Assembly (NCBI RefSeq): GCF_003387475.1
Contig: NZ_QUNO01000018.1
Coordinates: 1 to 64,000, forward strand
Source of the DNA: Kutzneria buriramensis
GTDB lineage: Bacteria > Actinomycetota > Actinomycetes > Mycobacteriales > Pseudonocardiaceae
DNA: 64,000 bases
Reading direction: 5' to 3'
Each line of letters begins with the position of its first letter. Within the stretch, counting starts at the first letter, position 1. Position numbers and translations under genes: made by a program. This document shows, one piece after another, positions 32,539 to 40,100 of the stretch. The notes beneath the pieces were generated by a model. The model ran no database searches. It was not told the DNA's origin and saw only the letters and a program-made list of their open reading frames with translations.

Positions 32539-33959
32539 GCGATCAGGCTCCGCAGCCGCGCCAGCAGCTCGCGCCGGGAGGTCGAGCCGAGCCGCTGGCG
32601 CATGCGGGCCACGTGGTGCTCGACGGTCTTGGCCGAGATGAACAGGCGCTCGCCGATCTGCTTGTACGTCATGCCGCCGACCAGCAGTTCCGCCACCTCC
32701 ATCTCCCGCGGCGACAGCTGCGGAGCGGGGGAGTCCTCGACGCTGTGCGGGGCCCCGTGCAGCGCTCGGGCGCAGGTCAGCAGGGTGGTCATCTCGTTGC
32801 GGTCGGCGGTCCGGATGGCAGCCTGCCCGGCCAGGCGTGCCCCGTCCCAGCCCAGCCCGACCGCCCGTAACTCGCGGGCGGCGGACACCACCTGCTCCAC
32901 CTGCACATCCCCGGCCAGCACCCGCAGCCACGCCCGCGCGCAGCCGGCGAGCGCGCCGGCGTAGCGGGAGCTCCGGGACATCGACGCCAGCGCGGCCGCG
33001 TGCCGGCCGGCCACGGTCGGTGACTCCGACGCGACGGCGGCCTGCAACCCGAACCAGTGCAGCGGCACCGACCACAGCGCAGGGCGTCCGAGCCGGACCA
33101 GCAGGTCCTCGGCCTCGGCCAGCTTCGGCGCCAGCCACTCGTCCTCGCGCAGCCGCGCCGCCGCCACGGCGATCTCGCCCAGCGGCTGCAGCACGAACAG
33201 GTCCACCGGGTGCGCGATGATGGCGTCACGAGCGCGTGGCCACGCATCGAGCAGACCGGCGAGGTCGGACCTGCGGCGCGCCACCCCGATCTCGATCGCC
33301 GCCGCGAACAGCTCGTCCCGTGGACGAGCGCACTGCGCCGGCCCGTCCGCCGCCGCGAGATCGCCGCGCTGCAAGGAAATCCACGCCCGGAGCAGGGAAT
33401 GCCGCACGGAGTCGTCGCCGACCGCGGACTCCGCCATGTCCAGCTGCCCCAGGTGCAACGCGACGAGGCAGGCCAGCGCGGCCGGCGTATCCGGCAGTAA
33501 CACCTTGCCGGCGTGGGGTTCCAGCACCGCGGCCGCCTGCACCAGCTGTGACAGCGCCGCCACCGCCGACCCCGTCACGGACTCGCTGAGCGCATGGGCC
33601 ACAAGGGATTCGACGGTGGACAGCGAGGTCGGCGTGCGCTCGGCGTCGTCGAAGGCGGCCAGTTGCGCCTGCGCCTGCGGCAGATCGCCGACGCCCAGCA
33701 GCGCGGCCACCGCGAAGCCGGACCGCGAACCGTCCACGCTCTCCGCCCACCGGTACAGCGCGACGCTGTCGGCGAGCATTCCCCGCTGCGCCAACACCGC
33801 CGCCGCGACCTCGGCCCCGTGCCGGTCTCCCTCGAGTATCGCCTGGTCGGCCAGCAGGGAGGCAGCGTCCAGGTTCCCGTCCAGCGCGGCCGTCTCGGCG
33901 CGCGCGGACAGCAGGCCCGTCGCCACGGCTTCGTCGTCGTGGTCGACCACGTGGGTCAT
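32535..33959 (-). CDS. LuxR-family transcriptional regulator
   Basis: 474 aa from the ATG at 33959, which has GGAG 5 nt upstream. Residues ~1-400 are Ala/Leu-rich helical repeats without Walker motifs. Residues ~410-474 are a GerE helix-turn-helix: 'LSPREMEVAELLVGGMTYKQIGERLFISAKTVEHHVARMRQRL'. Mycobacterial iniBAC is controlled by a LuxR-type regulator, IniR. This protein lies one gene beyond the iniBAC-like operon, so it is a plausible analogue, although it lacks an ATPase domain. The stop overlaps the acyltransferase stop (CTAG). Confidence 0.88.
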   Translation of the reverse strand: MTHVVDHDDEAVATGLLSARAETAALDGNLDAASLLADQAILEGDRHGAEVAAAVLAQRGMLADSVALYRWAESVDGSRSGFAVAALLGVGDLPQAQAQLAAFDDAERTPTSLSTVESLVAHALSESVTGSAVAALSQLVQAAAVLEPHAGKVLLPDTPAALACLVALHLGQLDMAESAVGDDSVRHSLLRAWISLQRGDLAAADGPAQCARPRDELFAAAIEIGVARRRSDLAGLLDAWPRARDAIIAHPVDLFVLQPLGEIAVAAARLREDEWLAPKLAEAEDLLVRLGRPALWSVPLHWFGLQAAVASESPTVAGRHAAALASMSRSSRYAGALAGCARAWLRVLAGDVQVEQVVSAARELRAVGLGWDGARLAGQAAIRTADRNEMTTLLTCARALHGAPHSVEDSPAPQLSPREMEVAELLVGGMTYKQIGERLFISAKTVEHHVARMRQRLGSTSRRELLARLRSLIA

Positions 33960-33987
33960 CTCGCTCCTGGCACTCCTCGATTGGGAC

Positions 33988-35007
33988 CTACGCATAGTCG
34001 TACGGACGCCGGGATTCGTTAGTTCGTATTTCCAGCAAAGCCTTACCCTTTCGGGTGACGGAGTGGCGCACCGCCTGTCCGTCACGCCTGCTCACGACGA
34101 AGTCGGCGTTGCGCAGCAACGTGACCTGTTGGCTGGCCGAGGCGAGCGACATGCCGATCGCCTCGGCGAGGTCCGACGTGGACCGTGGCGTGCGCAGCGC
34201 GATCAGGATCCTGGCCCGGGTGCGGCCGATGACCTTCGCCAGGTGGAACGGCGCGCGGTCCTCCTCGGACGGGTCGCGCGGCAGCCGCCTCGCCGGAAAC
34301 ACCAGCATCGGCGGCAGTTCCTCGTCGATCAGCGTGACGGGAGTGCCGGTGCAGAAGTACGACGGCACCAGCGTCAGCCCGCGGCCGCCGAGCCGGATCT
34401 CGTGCGAGCGCGGATAGTCCGTCTCCAGATACGGCCAGCGCCACCGGAAACCGGGCCCCAGCCGGGCGAACATGCCGCCGAGGCCGTCGTCGACCAGCTC
34501 GTGCGCGCGGGTATCGCCGTCGGACCGGACGTGGTCGGCGATCTCGCCCCAGTGCGGGGCGACCGCCGCATCGTAGTAGTGTCGCAGCGCGCCGACCAGC
34601 TCCGACATCGGTGCGTCACGGCCGGTCGCCAGACCGTGGCAGAACCGCGAGTCGTCCACGCGGCGTAGTCGAGCCGGGCTCAGGTCCAGGGCGAGCCGGT
34701 CACGGGGCGTAGCGCGAATCGCTTCGATCGCGCCGTCCACGCCGTCGGACGTGGGCAGCGGCGTGAGGAAGTCCGGGAAGTTGCCGGCCGGCGGCACGAG
34801 GGTGCGCAGCAGCCGGCACGCGCGGACCGAGTCGGCGCCGGACAGTCGCGGCCGAACCGCCCGCCGCCACGCCGTGTGCCGGTCCAGCTCGCCGCCGGGC
34901 TGGAGGCGATGAACGCTCAGCACCAGCTCCCACATCGGGTCCGGCGCGGTGAGCACCTTCGTGCGTAACAGATCTTGGGCCGTGAAGCGCAGCCGCAACG
35001 TGCTCAT
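33988..35007 (-). CDS. ArsR-type regulator with long N-terminal domain (DUF5937-like)
   Basis: 339 aa from the ATG at 35007, behind GGGGGTGG. Residues ~1-250 are a domain typical of actinobacterial regulators beginning 'LRLRFTAQDLLRTKVLTAPDPMWELVLSVHRLQ'. The C-terminal winged helix is 'LAKVIGRTRARILIALRTPRSTSDLAEAIGMSLASASQQVTLLRNADFVVSRRDGQAVRHSVTRKGKALL'. No metal-binding cysteines are evident. It is 28 bp upstream of the LuxR gene on the same strand, so the two may be co-transcribed. Confidence 0.88.
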   Translation of the reverse strand: MSTLRLRFTAQDLLRTKVLTAPDPMWELVLSVHRLQPGGELDRHTAWRRAVRPRLSGADSVRACRLLRTLVPPAGNFPDFLTPLPTSDGVDGAIEAIRATPRDRLALDLSPARLRRVDDSRFCHGLATGRDAPMSELVGALRHYYDAAVAPHWGEIADHVRSDGDTRAHELVDDGLGGMFARLGPGFRWRWPYLETDYPRSHEIRLGGRGLTLVPSYFCTGTPVTLIDEELPPMLVFPARRLPRDPSEEDRAPFHLAKVIGRTRARILIALRTPRSTSDLAEAIGMSLASASQQVTLLRNADFVVSRRDGQAVRHSVTRKGKALLEIRTNESRRPYDYA

Positions 35008-35106
35008 GTGCCACCCCCGATGTTTCATGCCTGCCTGAAAGGTCCTACCAGTCGGCGCATGCCCGTGTCATGGTTGCTGTGCACGATCACGGTGGGGGGA
35101 AGCGTC

Positions 35107-35760
35107 ATGGACGATGCGTCGGTGCGCATGCGGGTGGTGTTCGACGAACGGATCGGCGACTCGCGGGCGGAGCTGGCCGATCTGCTCACGCGCTGCGGCT
35201 GTACCGGCGCGCGCACCGGCTACCTGGCCGAACTGGCCGCCCGCCTGGAGGTTTTCGGCAGCGCCGGCGAGCCGTCGTCCACGCCGATCCTGGACGCCGG
35301 CGCGGACGGACTGGAGTTCTTCCGTCGGCACGGGCCCGAGCACGCCCGCCGGCGGCGCCGAGACTTCGACTTCGACGCCGAGATCGGCGACCGCTACGCC
35401 GCGCAGCGGGACATCCCGCTGGCCGAGCTGCGGGCCGACGCCCAGCAGCTGGAGTCGCTCTGCTCGGACATGCTCGACGGGCGGCCCGAGCCGTGGCGGC
35501 GGGTGGTGTGGCGACGGCTCGGCTGCTTCGCCGACACCCTGAGGGTGGCCTGCGACGCGGTCGAACGCATCGTGTTCGACAAGGCCGACGCCGTCCATCG
35601 ACTGGCTGACGACCTGGAGTGGTACGACGGCGACCGCTACGAGGCCCGGCTGGCCGTGTTCGACGCCGCCTGCCGGCACGCCGACGAGGACATCGCCGAC
35701 GTGCTGCGGCGGCTGGGCGAGGGCATGGTGGCGGCGGAGGCGTCACAGGACGTGACCTGA
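35107..35760 (+). CDS. Hypothetical protein, charged helical
   Basis: 217 aa from the ATG at 35107 with a G-rich ribosome binding site. It is highly charged and helical ('RRHGPEHARRRRRDFDFDAEIGDRYAAQRDIPLAELRADAQQLESL', 'CDAVERIVFDKADAVHRLADDLEWYDGDRYEARLAVFDAACRHADEDIADVLRRLGEG'), with no signal peptide or membrane segment. Divergent from the ArsR-type gene. No family is recognised. Confidence 0.65.
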   Translation: MDDASVRMRVVFDERIGDSRAELADLLTRCGCTGARTGYLAELAARLEVFGSAGEPSSTPILDAGADGLEFFRRHGPEHARRRRRDFDFDAEIGDRYAAQRDIPLAELRADAQQLESLCSDMLDGRPEPWRRVVWRRLGCFADTLRVACDAVERIVFDKADAVHRLADDLEWYDGDRYEARLAVFDAACRHADEDIADVLRRLGEGMVAAEASQDVT

Positions 35761-35848
35761 CCCGTTCCGCTAGCCGGGTGGTCCCGGCCGAACCGCCGGC
35801 AACGCTCCGCGATCTCCCTCATACTCGGGGAAACCGTGGGGGGAGACC

Positions 35849-37120
35849 ATGGCCGTTGTCGGAGGGGACGAACCTGGCCTGGGCCGGGTCGGGAAATGGC
35901 CGCTGTGGCGGCGGCCGGCGCTGTCGGTGTGGTTCGTGCTGGTGGTGGACCTCGGCGCGGCCGCGGTCGCGATCATCGAGTTCACGCGGTCCGGCGCGGC
36001 GGACGCCGGGATCGCCGCCGCCATCCTGGCCGCCGCGCTGGTGCAGGGCGAGGCGTCGCGCCGGATCGAGCGGATGCGCCGGGTCAAGAGCGGGTCCGTG
36101 CGGATCAACATGATCTCGATGTGGGTGTTCGCGGCCGTGCTGACCCTGCCGCTGTCCTGGGTGGCAGCGCTGACCGTGCTGGTGTCGCTGCACGACGCGG
36201 TGCGCGGCAGCCAGCGGAGCTTCGTCCACCGGAAGGTGATGAACGCCGCCGCGATGGTGCTCGCGGCGTGGACCGCCCGCCTGATGCTCGACGCCGGCGG
36301 CCTGTCCGTGCTCACGCAGGCCACGCGGCTGTCCGCCGTGCAGATCGTCGTGGTCGCCGCCGCCGCGCTGGTGTTCTTCGCCGTCGACGGCGTGCTGATC
36401 GCCGTGAGCCTGGTCGTCGACGGCGGCGACGACCGGACGCTGGTGCACCTGGTCGGCACCGCCGACGACAACGCCATGGAGCTGGCCACCATCTGCATCG
36501 GCGCCGTCGCCGGCCTGGTGCTCGTGTACGAGCCGCTCGCGCTGGCGTTCCTGTTCGTGCCGTTGTTCGTGCTGCACCGCGGGGTGCTGGTCCCGCAGTT
36601 CCGGGAGCTGGCGACCAAGGACCAGAAGACCGGGCTGCTCAACGCCGGCTCGTGGCGTGAGGTCGCCTTGAAGGAGCTGGCCGCCGCCGACCACGCCGGC
36701 GTGCTGATGGTCGACCTCGACCACTTCAAGCGGGTCAACGACACGTACGGGCACCTGTCCGGCGACGAGGTGCTCAAGGCCGTCGCCGACACCGTCCGGC
36801 GGTCCGTGCGGGACTACGACGCCGTCGGCCGGTTCGGCGGCGAGGAGTTCGTGGTGGTGCTGCCCGGGCTGCGCGACGGCGACGTGCTGGCCATCGCCGA
36901 GCGGATCCGGCGGGCCGTCAGCGACCTGCGGGTGCCCCTGGCCGGCGGGGCAACCCTGAGCACCCTGTCCGCCTCCATCGGCGTCGCCGTCTACCCCGGC
37001 GTCGCCACCGGGCTCGACGAGCTCGTGCACGCCGCCGACACCGCCCTGTACCGGGCCAAGCGGGCCGGCCGGAACCGGGTGGTGAGCGCCCTGGCCGTGT
37101 GCGACACCCGAACGGGCTAG
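35849..37120 (+). CDS. Membrane diguanylate cyclase (GGDEF)
   Basis: 423 aa. About six membrane helices occupy residues ~25-250, as in MASE-like sensor regions. The GGDEF domain (~260-415) starts 'KDQKTGLLNAGSWREVALKEL' and has 'LMVDLDHFKRVNDTYGHLSGDEVLKAVAD' and the active-site loop 'GRFGGEEFVVVLPG'. RDYD lies five residues before GGEEF, giving a full inhibitory I-site (RxxD). It should make cyclic di-GMP and be subject to product inhibition. No EAL domain is present. It is adjacent to a LapA-domain membrane protein, 60 bp downstream. Confidence 0.93.
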   Translation: MAVVGGDEPGLGRVGKWPLWRRPALSVWFVLVVDLGAAAVAIIEFTRSGAADAGIAAAILAAALVQGEASRRIERMRRVKSGSVRINMISMWVFAAVLTLPLSWVAALTVLVSLHDAVRGSQRSFVHRKVMNAAAMVLAAWTARLMLDAGGLSVLTQATRLSAVQIVVVAAAALVFFAVDGVLIAVSLVVDGGDDRTLVHLVGTADDNAMELATICIGAVAGLVLVYEPLALAFLFVPLFVLHRGVLVPQFRELATKDQKTGLLNAGSWREVALKELAAADHAGVLMVDLDHFKRVNDTYGHLSGDEVLKAVADTVRRSVRDYDAVGRFGGEEFVVVLPGLRDGDVLAIAERIRRAVSDLRVPLAGGATLSTLSASIGVAVYPGVATGLDELVHAADTALYRAKRAGRNRVVSALAVCDTRTG

Positions 37121-37180
37121 CTGGACGTGCGGCGGCGGTCGTTTCTGGGTACCACTTGGGGACATCGAGGAGGTGGCCCC

Positions 37181-37657
37181 ATGACCGAGCCGAAGCGCGG
37201 CTCCGCCGCCGAGCGTGAGACGCCCGAGGTCCCGCCCATGCGCGCCGGGGGTGAGACGCCGGCCGTGCCCGTCGTGCCCGGCGGCGCCGCGCCCGGCGGG
37301 GGCGCGGTCGAGCCACTGCCCACCGACGCCACCATCGCCGGGGCCGACCTCACCAAGCCCGACGCCAGCCGTCCCGGGGCCGACCTCAACCGGCCCGTGC
37401 ACCTCAAGCGCACCCGCATCAGCGGCCTCTGGGTCGGCGTCACGGTGGCCGCCGTCGTGCTGTTGCTGCTGCTCATCTTCATCCTCCAGAACAACATCAC
37501 CGTGACCATCAACTACTTCGGCTGGAGCGGCGACTTCCCGCTCGGCGTCGCCCTCCTGCTGGCCGCCATCTGCGGCGTGCTGCTCGTCGCCATACCCGGC
37601 TACGGCCGCATCATCCAGCTCCGCCGCGCCGCCCACCGGGCGAGCCGCCGGAAGTGA
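37181..37657 (+). CDS. LapA-domain (DUF1049) membrane protein
   Basis: 158 aa from the ATG at 37181 (GAGGAGG upstream). The first ~80 residues are a disordered Pro/Gly/Ala-rich segment. Two membrane helices follow: 'GVTVAAVVLLLLLIFILQNNITVTINYFGWSGDFPLGVALLLAAICGVLLVAIPGYGRIIQLRR'. The 'FILQNNxxVxIxFxxW' piece is the LapA/DUF1049 signature. The family's role in envelope assembly is known in enterobacteria; in actinomycetes it is unclear. Confidence 0.88.
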   Translation: MTEPKRGSAAERETPEVPPMRAGGETPAVPVVPGGAAPGGGAVEPLPTDATIAGADLTKPDASRPGADLNRPVHLKRTRISGLWVGVTVAAVVLLLLLIFILQNNITVTINYFGWSGDFPLGVALLLAAICGVLLVAIPGYGRIIQLRRAAHRASRRK

Positions 37658-37800
37658 CACCGAATTCTCCTTGGGGTTGACCGGTTTCGCGCTGTGCCCC
37701 GGCTCTTCGGGCACCGGTGGCGGATCGCTTGATCGTCCGTCACCGGGCTCGGCCACGGCCGCCGGTAGCGTCGGAATCCAATCCACACAAGGAGGAACGC

Positions 37801-38724
37801 GTGTCCGACGAGAACCGGGGCGAGATCGGCAGACGGAGCCTGATCGCGGGCGGCATCGCGGCGGTCACCACCGCCGCCGTTGCGTCCCCGGCGGTGGCGG
37901 CGACCGGCACCGTGCCGCCGGGAGAGCTGCTCGGCTACAGCCTGCCGTTGAGCGCCAAGGGAACCGCGAACATCGTGCCGTCGCCGCCGTGGCACTACGC
38001 GGGTGACGTGGTCGGCGTCGAGTTCTGGACGACGCCCGCGGCGGCCAAGGCGGCGCTGGCGGCCGGACTGACGCCGGATCCGACGACGCCCGGCCACGGC
38101 TACGCGCTGTTCATCGACTGGCAGTGGGCGGGATCGCACCAGGAGTACCTGGACCCGGTGCGCAGCCAGTACTCCGAGTTCCTGGTGCTGCTGGACGCCC
38201 AGTTCCAGGGCCGGCCGGTGGCCTGGTGCCCGTACATCTGGGTGGACAACGACGCGGCGCTGGCCCGGGGCTGGTTCCAGGGCTTCCCGAAGAAGCTGGG
38301 CGCGATCCGGCAGACGCGCGCGTTCTCCGTGCCGGGCCAGGGATCCCCGGTGGTCGGCCCGGGCGGCCAGTTCGGCGCCAGCCTGACGGCGGCCGGGCGC
38401 CGGCTGGCCGAGGCGCAGATCACGCTCCAGTCGCCGTCGGCCACGCTGCCGGCGCTGACCCGGCCGATCGTGAACCTGCGGCACTTCCCGCGCCTGATCG
38501 CCGGCCAGTACGACGACCCGGACGTGCACGAGTTGACGCAGTCCGTGCTGGACACGCCGGTGGTCGGCGACAACTGGACCGGCACCAGCACCCTGAGCTT
38601 CTTCGCCGCGCCGGGCGAGGAGCTGGCCGACCTGACGATCGTGCGCACCGGCGCCGGGTTCCGCGGCTCGCTGTCGTACACGGTGACCACACTCAAGATG
38701 CTCACCGGCCCCGACGCCAGCTGA
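37801..38724 (+). CDS. Tat-exported acetoacetate-decarboxylase-like protein
   Basis: 307 aa from GTG 37801, supported by AAGGAGG 5 nt upstream. The N-terminus '[28 protein letters not shown]' is a Tat signal peptide. The mature part resembles the acetoacetate decarboxylase superfamily: '[22 protein letters not shown]', '[46 protein letters not shown]', where FPKK carries the Schiff-base lysine position. A secreted ADC-like enzyme is unusual, so the substrate is probably not acetoacetate. Hairpin repeat B follows the stop. Confidence 0.78.
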   Translation: MSDENRGEIGRRSLIAGGIAAVTTAAVASPAVAATGTVPPGELLGYSLPLSAKGTANIVPSPPWHYAGDVVGVEFWTTPAAAKAALAAGLTPDPTTPGHGYALFIDWQWAGSHQEYLDPVRSQYSEFLVLLDAQFQGRPVAWCPYIWVDNDAALARGWFQGFPKKLGAIRQTRAFSVPGQGSPVVGPGGQFGASLTAAGRRLAEAQITLQSPSATLPALTRPIVNLRHFPRLIAGQYDDPDVHELTQSVLDTPVVGDNWTGTSTLSFFAAPGEELADLTIVRTGAGFRGSLSYTVTTLKMLTGPDAS

Positions 38725-38727
38725 AAT

Positions 38728-38780
38728 GCCACATGCGCTTCCTACTCGGCATCCAGCGCCAAGTAGGAAGCGCATGTGGC
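38728..38780. repeat. Hairpin repeat B, copy 2 (after the ADC-like gene)
   Basis: GCCACATGCGCTTCCTACT...GGC and its near-perfect complement form a ~23-bp stem with one mismatch and a 7-nt loop, 3 nt after the TGA. It lies between convergent genes (PI-PLC-like stop at 38790) and is shared with 30182-30230. A terminator role is likely. Confidence 0.7.
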
Positions 38781-38789
38781 AACAGGAGC

Positions 38790-39833
38790 TCAGCCGCGGG
38801 GGAGGACCTCCGGCAGCACGGTGGTCAGCTGCCGCCAGTCGGTGCCGACGACGCTCGCGCCCTTGCCGGCCATCAGCGCCACCCGGTCCTGGGCCTGCTG
38901 CACGGTCGGGTTGACGTCGTCGATCGCCGGCTTGACGTTCTCGGCGTCGGTCATGATCAGGAAGTAGTGGTTGGTCACGTAGAACGAGGTGTCGATGCCG
39001 CCGTCGATGTAGCCGCTGGCGTCGCCGTCGAACACGACGAACCAGGGCCGCAGGGTGGTGTCGGCGTAGCGGGTGCGCGGGTCGCCGGCGGCGGCGTTGT
39101 GCACGGCCGGGAAGATCTGCGCCTGGCCGAGGTTGCCGGCGGCGGCGAGGCCCTTGAGATACTGGGCGTACTCGACGTCGGTCCAGAGGTGGTCGGTCGG
39201 GTTGTTCTCCTCGACGGTGCCGGGAATGATCTCCACCATCACCTTGCCGGCCATCGCGGCCCGGGTCGGCCAGTTGTTGGCCTTGGCGGCGTCGTCCAGC
39301 GTCGGGTACGAGCCGAGCAGGTCGACGGGCCGGAACACCCGGCTGCCGAGGCTGTTGTGCACGTAGCTGTCGAGGCTGGCCGGGCCCATCCCGATGGTGG
39401 CGTCGAAGCCGGCCTTGAGCTCGATCTTCACGGTCAGCGGCCCGGCCGACGGGTGGTTGCCCAGCCAGACGTTGATGTCGTCCAGGCAGTCGTTGAGGTT
39501 CTGGTTGCGATTGCCGCTGTACAGGTTGGCCGTCGGCGACTTGGCCTGCACGCAGTTGTTGTCGCTGCCGATCGGGTTGCTGTGGCTGACGTTCCACTTG
39601 TGCGTGAAGATGTTGAACCACGCGTCCAGCTCGACCAGATTGGCGCCGGCGTCCAGTGACTGCGCCAGGTACTGGTAGGCGCCGGTGTCATAGGTGTTGT
39701 GTATGCCCACGGTGGTGGCCTCGGACAGCCGCAGCGAAGCCGTCCCGTCCGCCGTCGCCGTCCCGGTCGTCACGGTCCCGGCGGTCAGCCCCGCCAGCGC
39801 CAGCACCGTGACCGCCACCCTGCTCACCCGCAT
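38790..39833 (-). CDS. Secreted PI-PLC-like phosphodiesterase (Ca2+-dependent type)
   Basis: 347 aa from the ATG at 39833, behind GAGGAG. Signal peptide 'VAVTVLALAGLTAGTVTTGTATA'. The TIM-barrel catalytic pieces are visible: first His in 'TTVGIHNTYD', 'LDAGANLVELDAWFN' with acidic metal ligands, second His in 'KWNVSHSNPIG', then 'LTVKIELKAGF'. Long inserts contain Asn-rich loops. The order resembles streptomycete Ca2+-dependent phosphatidylinositol phospholipase C rather than the Bacillus type. It would cleave extracellular inositol phospholipids. Confidence 0.82.
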   Translation of the reverse strand: MRVSRVAVTVLALAGLTAGTVTTGTATADGTASLRLSEATTVGIHNTYDTGAYQYLAQSLDAGANLVELDAWFNIFTHKWNVSHSNPIGSDNNCVQAKSPTANLYSGNRNQNLNDCLDDINVWLGNHPSAGPLTVKIELKAGFDATIGMGPASLDSYVHNSLGSRVFRPVDLLGSYPTLDDAAKANNWPTRAAMAGKVMVEIIPGTVEENNPTDHLWTDVEYAQYLKGLAAAGNLGQAQIFPAVHNAAAGDPRTRYADTTLRPWFVVFDGDASGYIDGGIDTSFYVTNHYFLIMTDAENVKPAIDDVNPTVQQAQDRVALMAGKGASVVGTDWRQLTTVLPEVLPRG

Positions 39834-39956
39834 AGCGATCTCCTCAGTCCGCATGTGATCACCGGGGTGTGGCGGCACCCGGAGTGGGACCCTACTGGCG
39901 GGTAGGGCGAGGCGACAGCCTCCACCGACAACCGCAGTCCGCTGGTCGCCGGATGG

Positions 39957-40100
39957 ATGAACGCCGTTAACCCGGATGCCGTGCGGGCTGTCCGAGATGC
40001 CGGATCCGCCGGTCGTGAGGTGTTCCGCGTCCCAATTGGTTGCACTCCCGATAGTAGGAAGGCAAAGTATTTGGGAGGCGACCCCAAGGAGTTTCCATGA
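39957..40100 (+). CDS. Possible 47-aa leader ORF coupled to icmF
   Basis: The frame reads MNAVNPDAVRAVRDAGSAGR and then continues with a basic segment ending KEFP. Its TGA overlaps the icmF ATG (ATGA). It has no clear Shine-Dalgarno and contains that of icmF (AAGGAG). It could be a translated leader peptide or chance. Confidence 0.25.
   Translation: MNAVNPDAVRAVRDAGSAGREVFRVPIGCTPDSRKAKYLGGDPKEFP

Noticed and set aside
30181-33138. A 985-codon minus-strand open frame over the acyltransferase
   Set aside because: Antisense of an unmistakable membrane acyltransferase; no family features.
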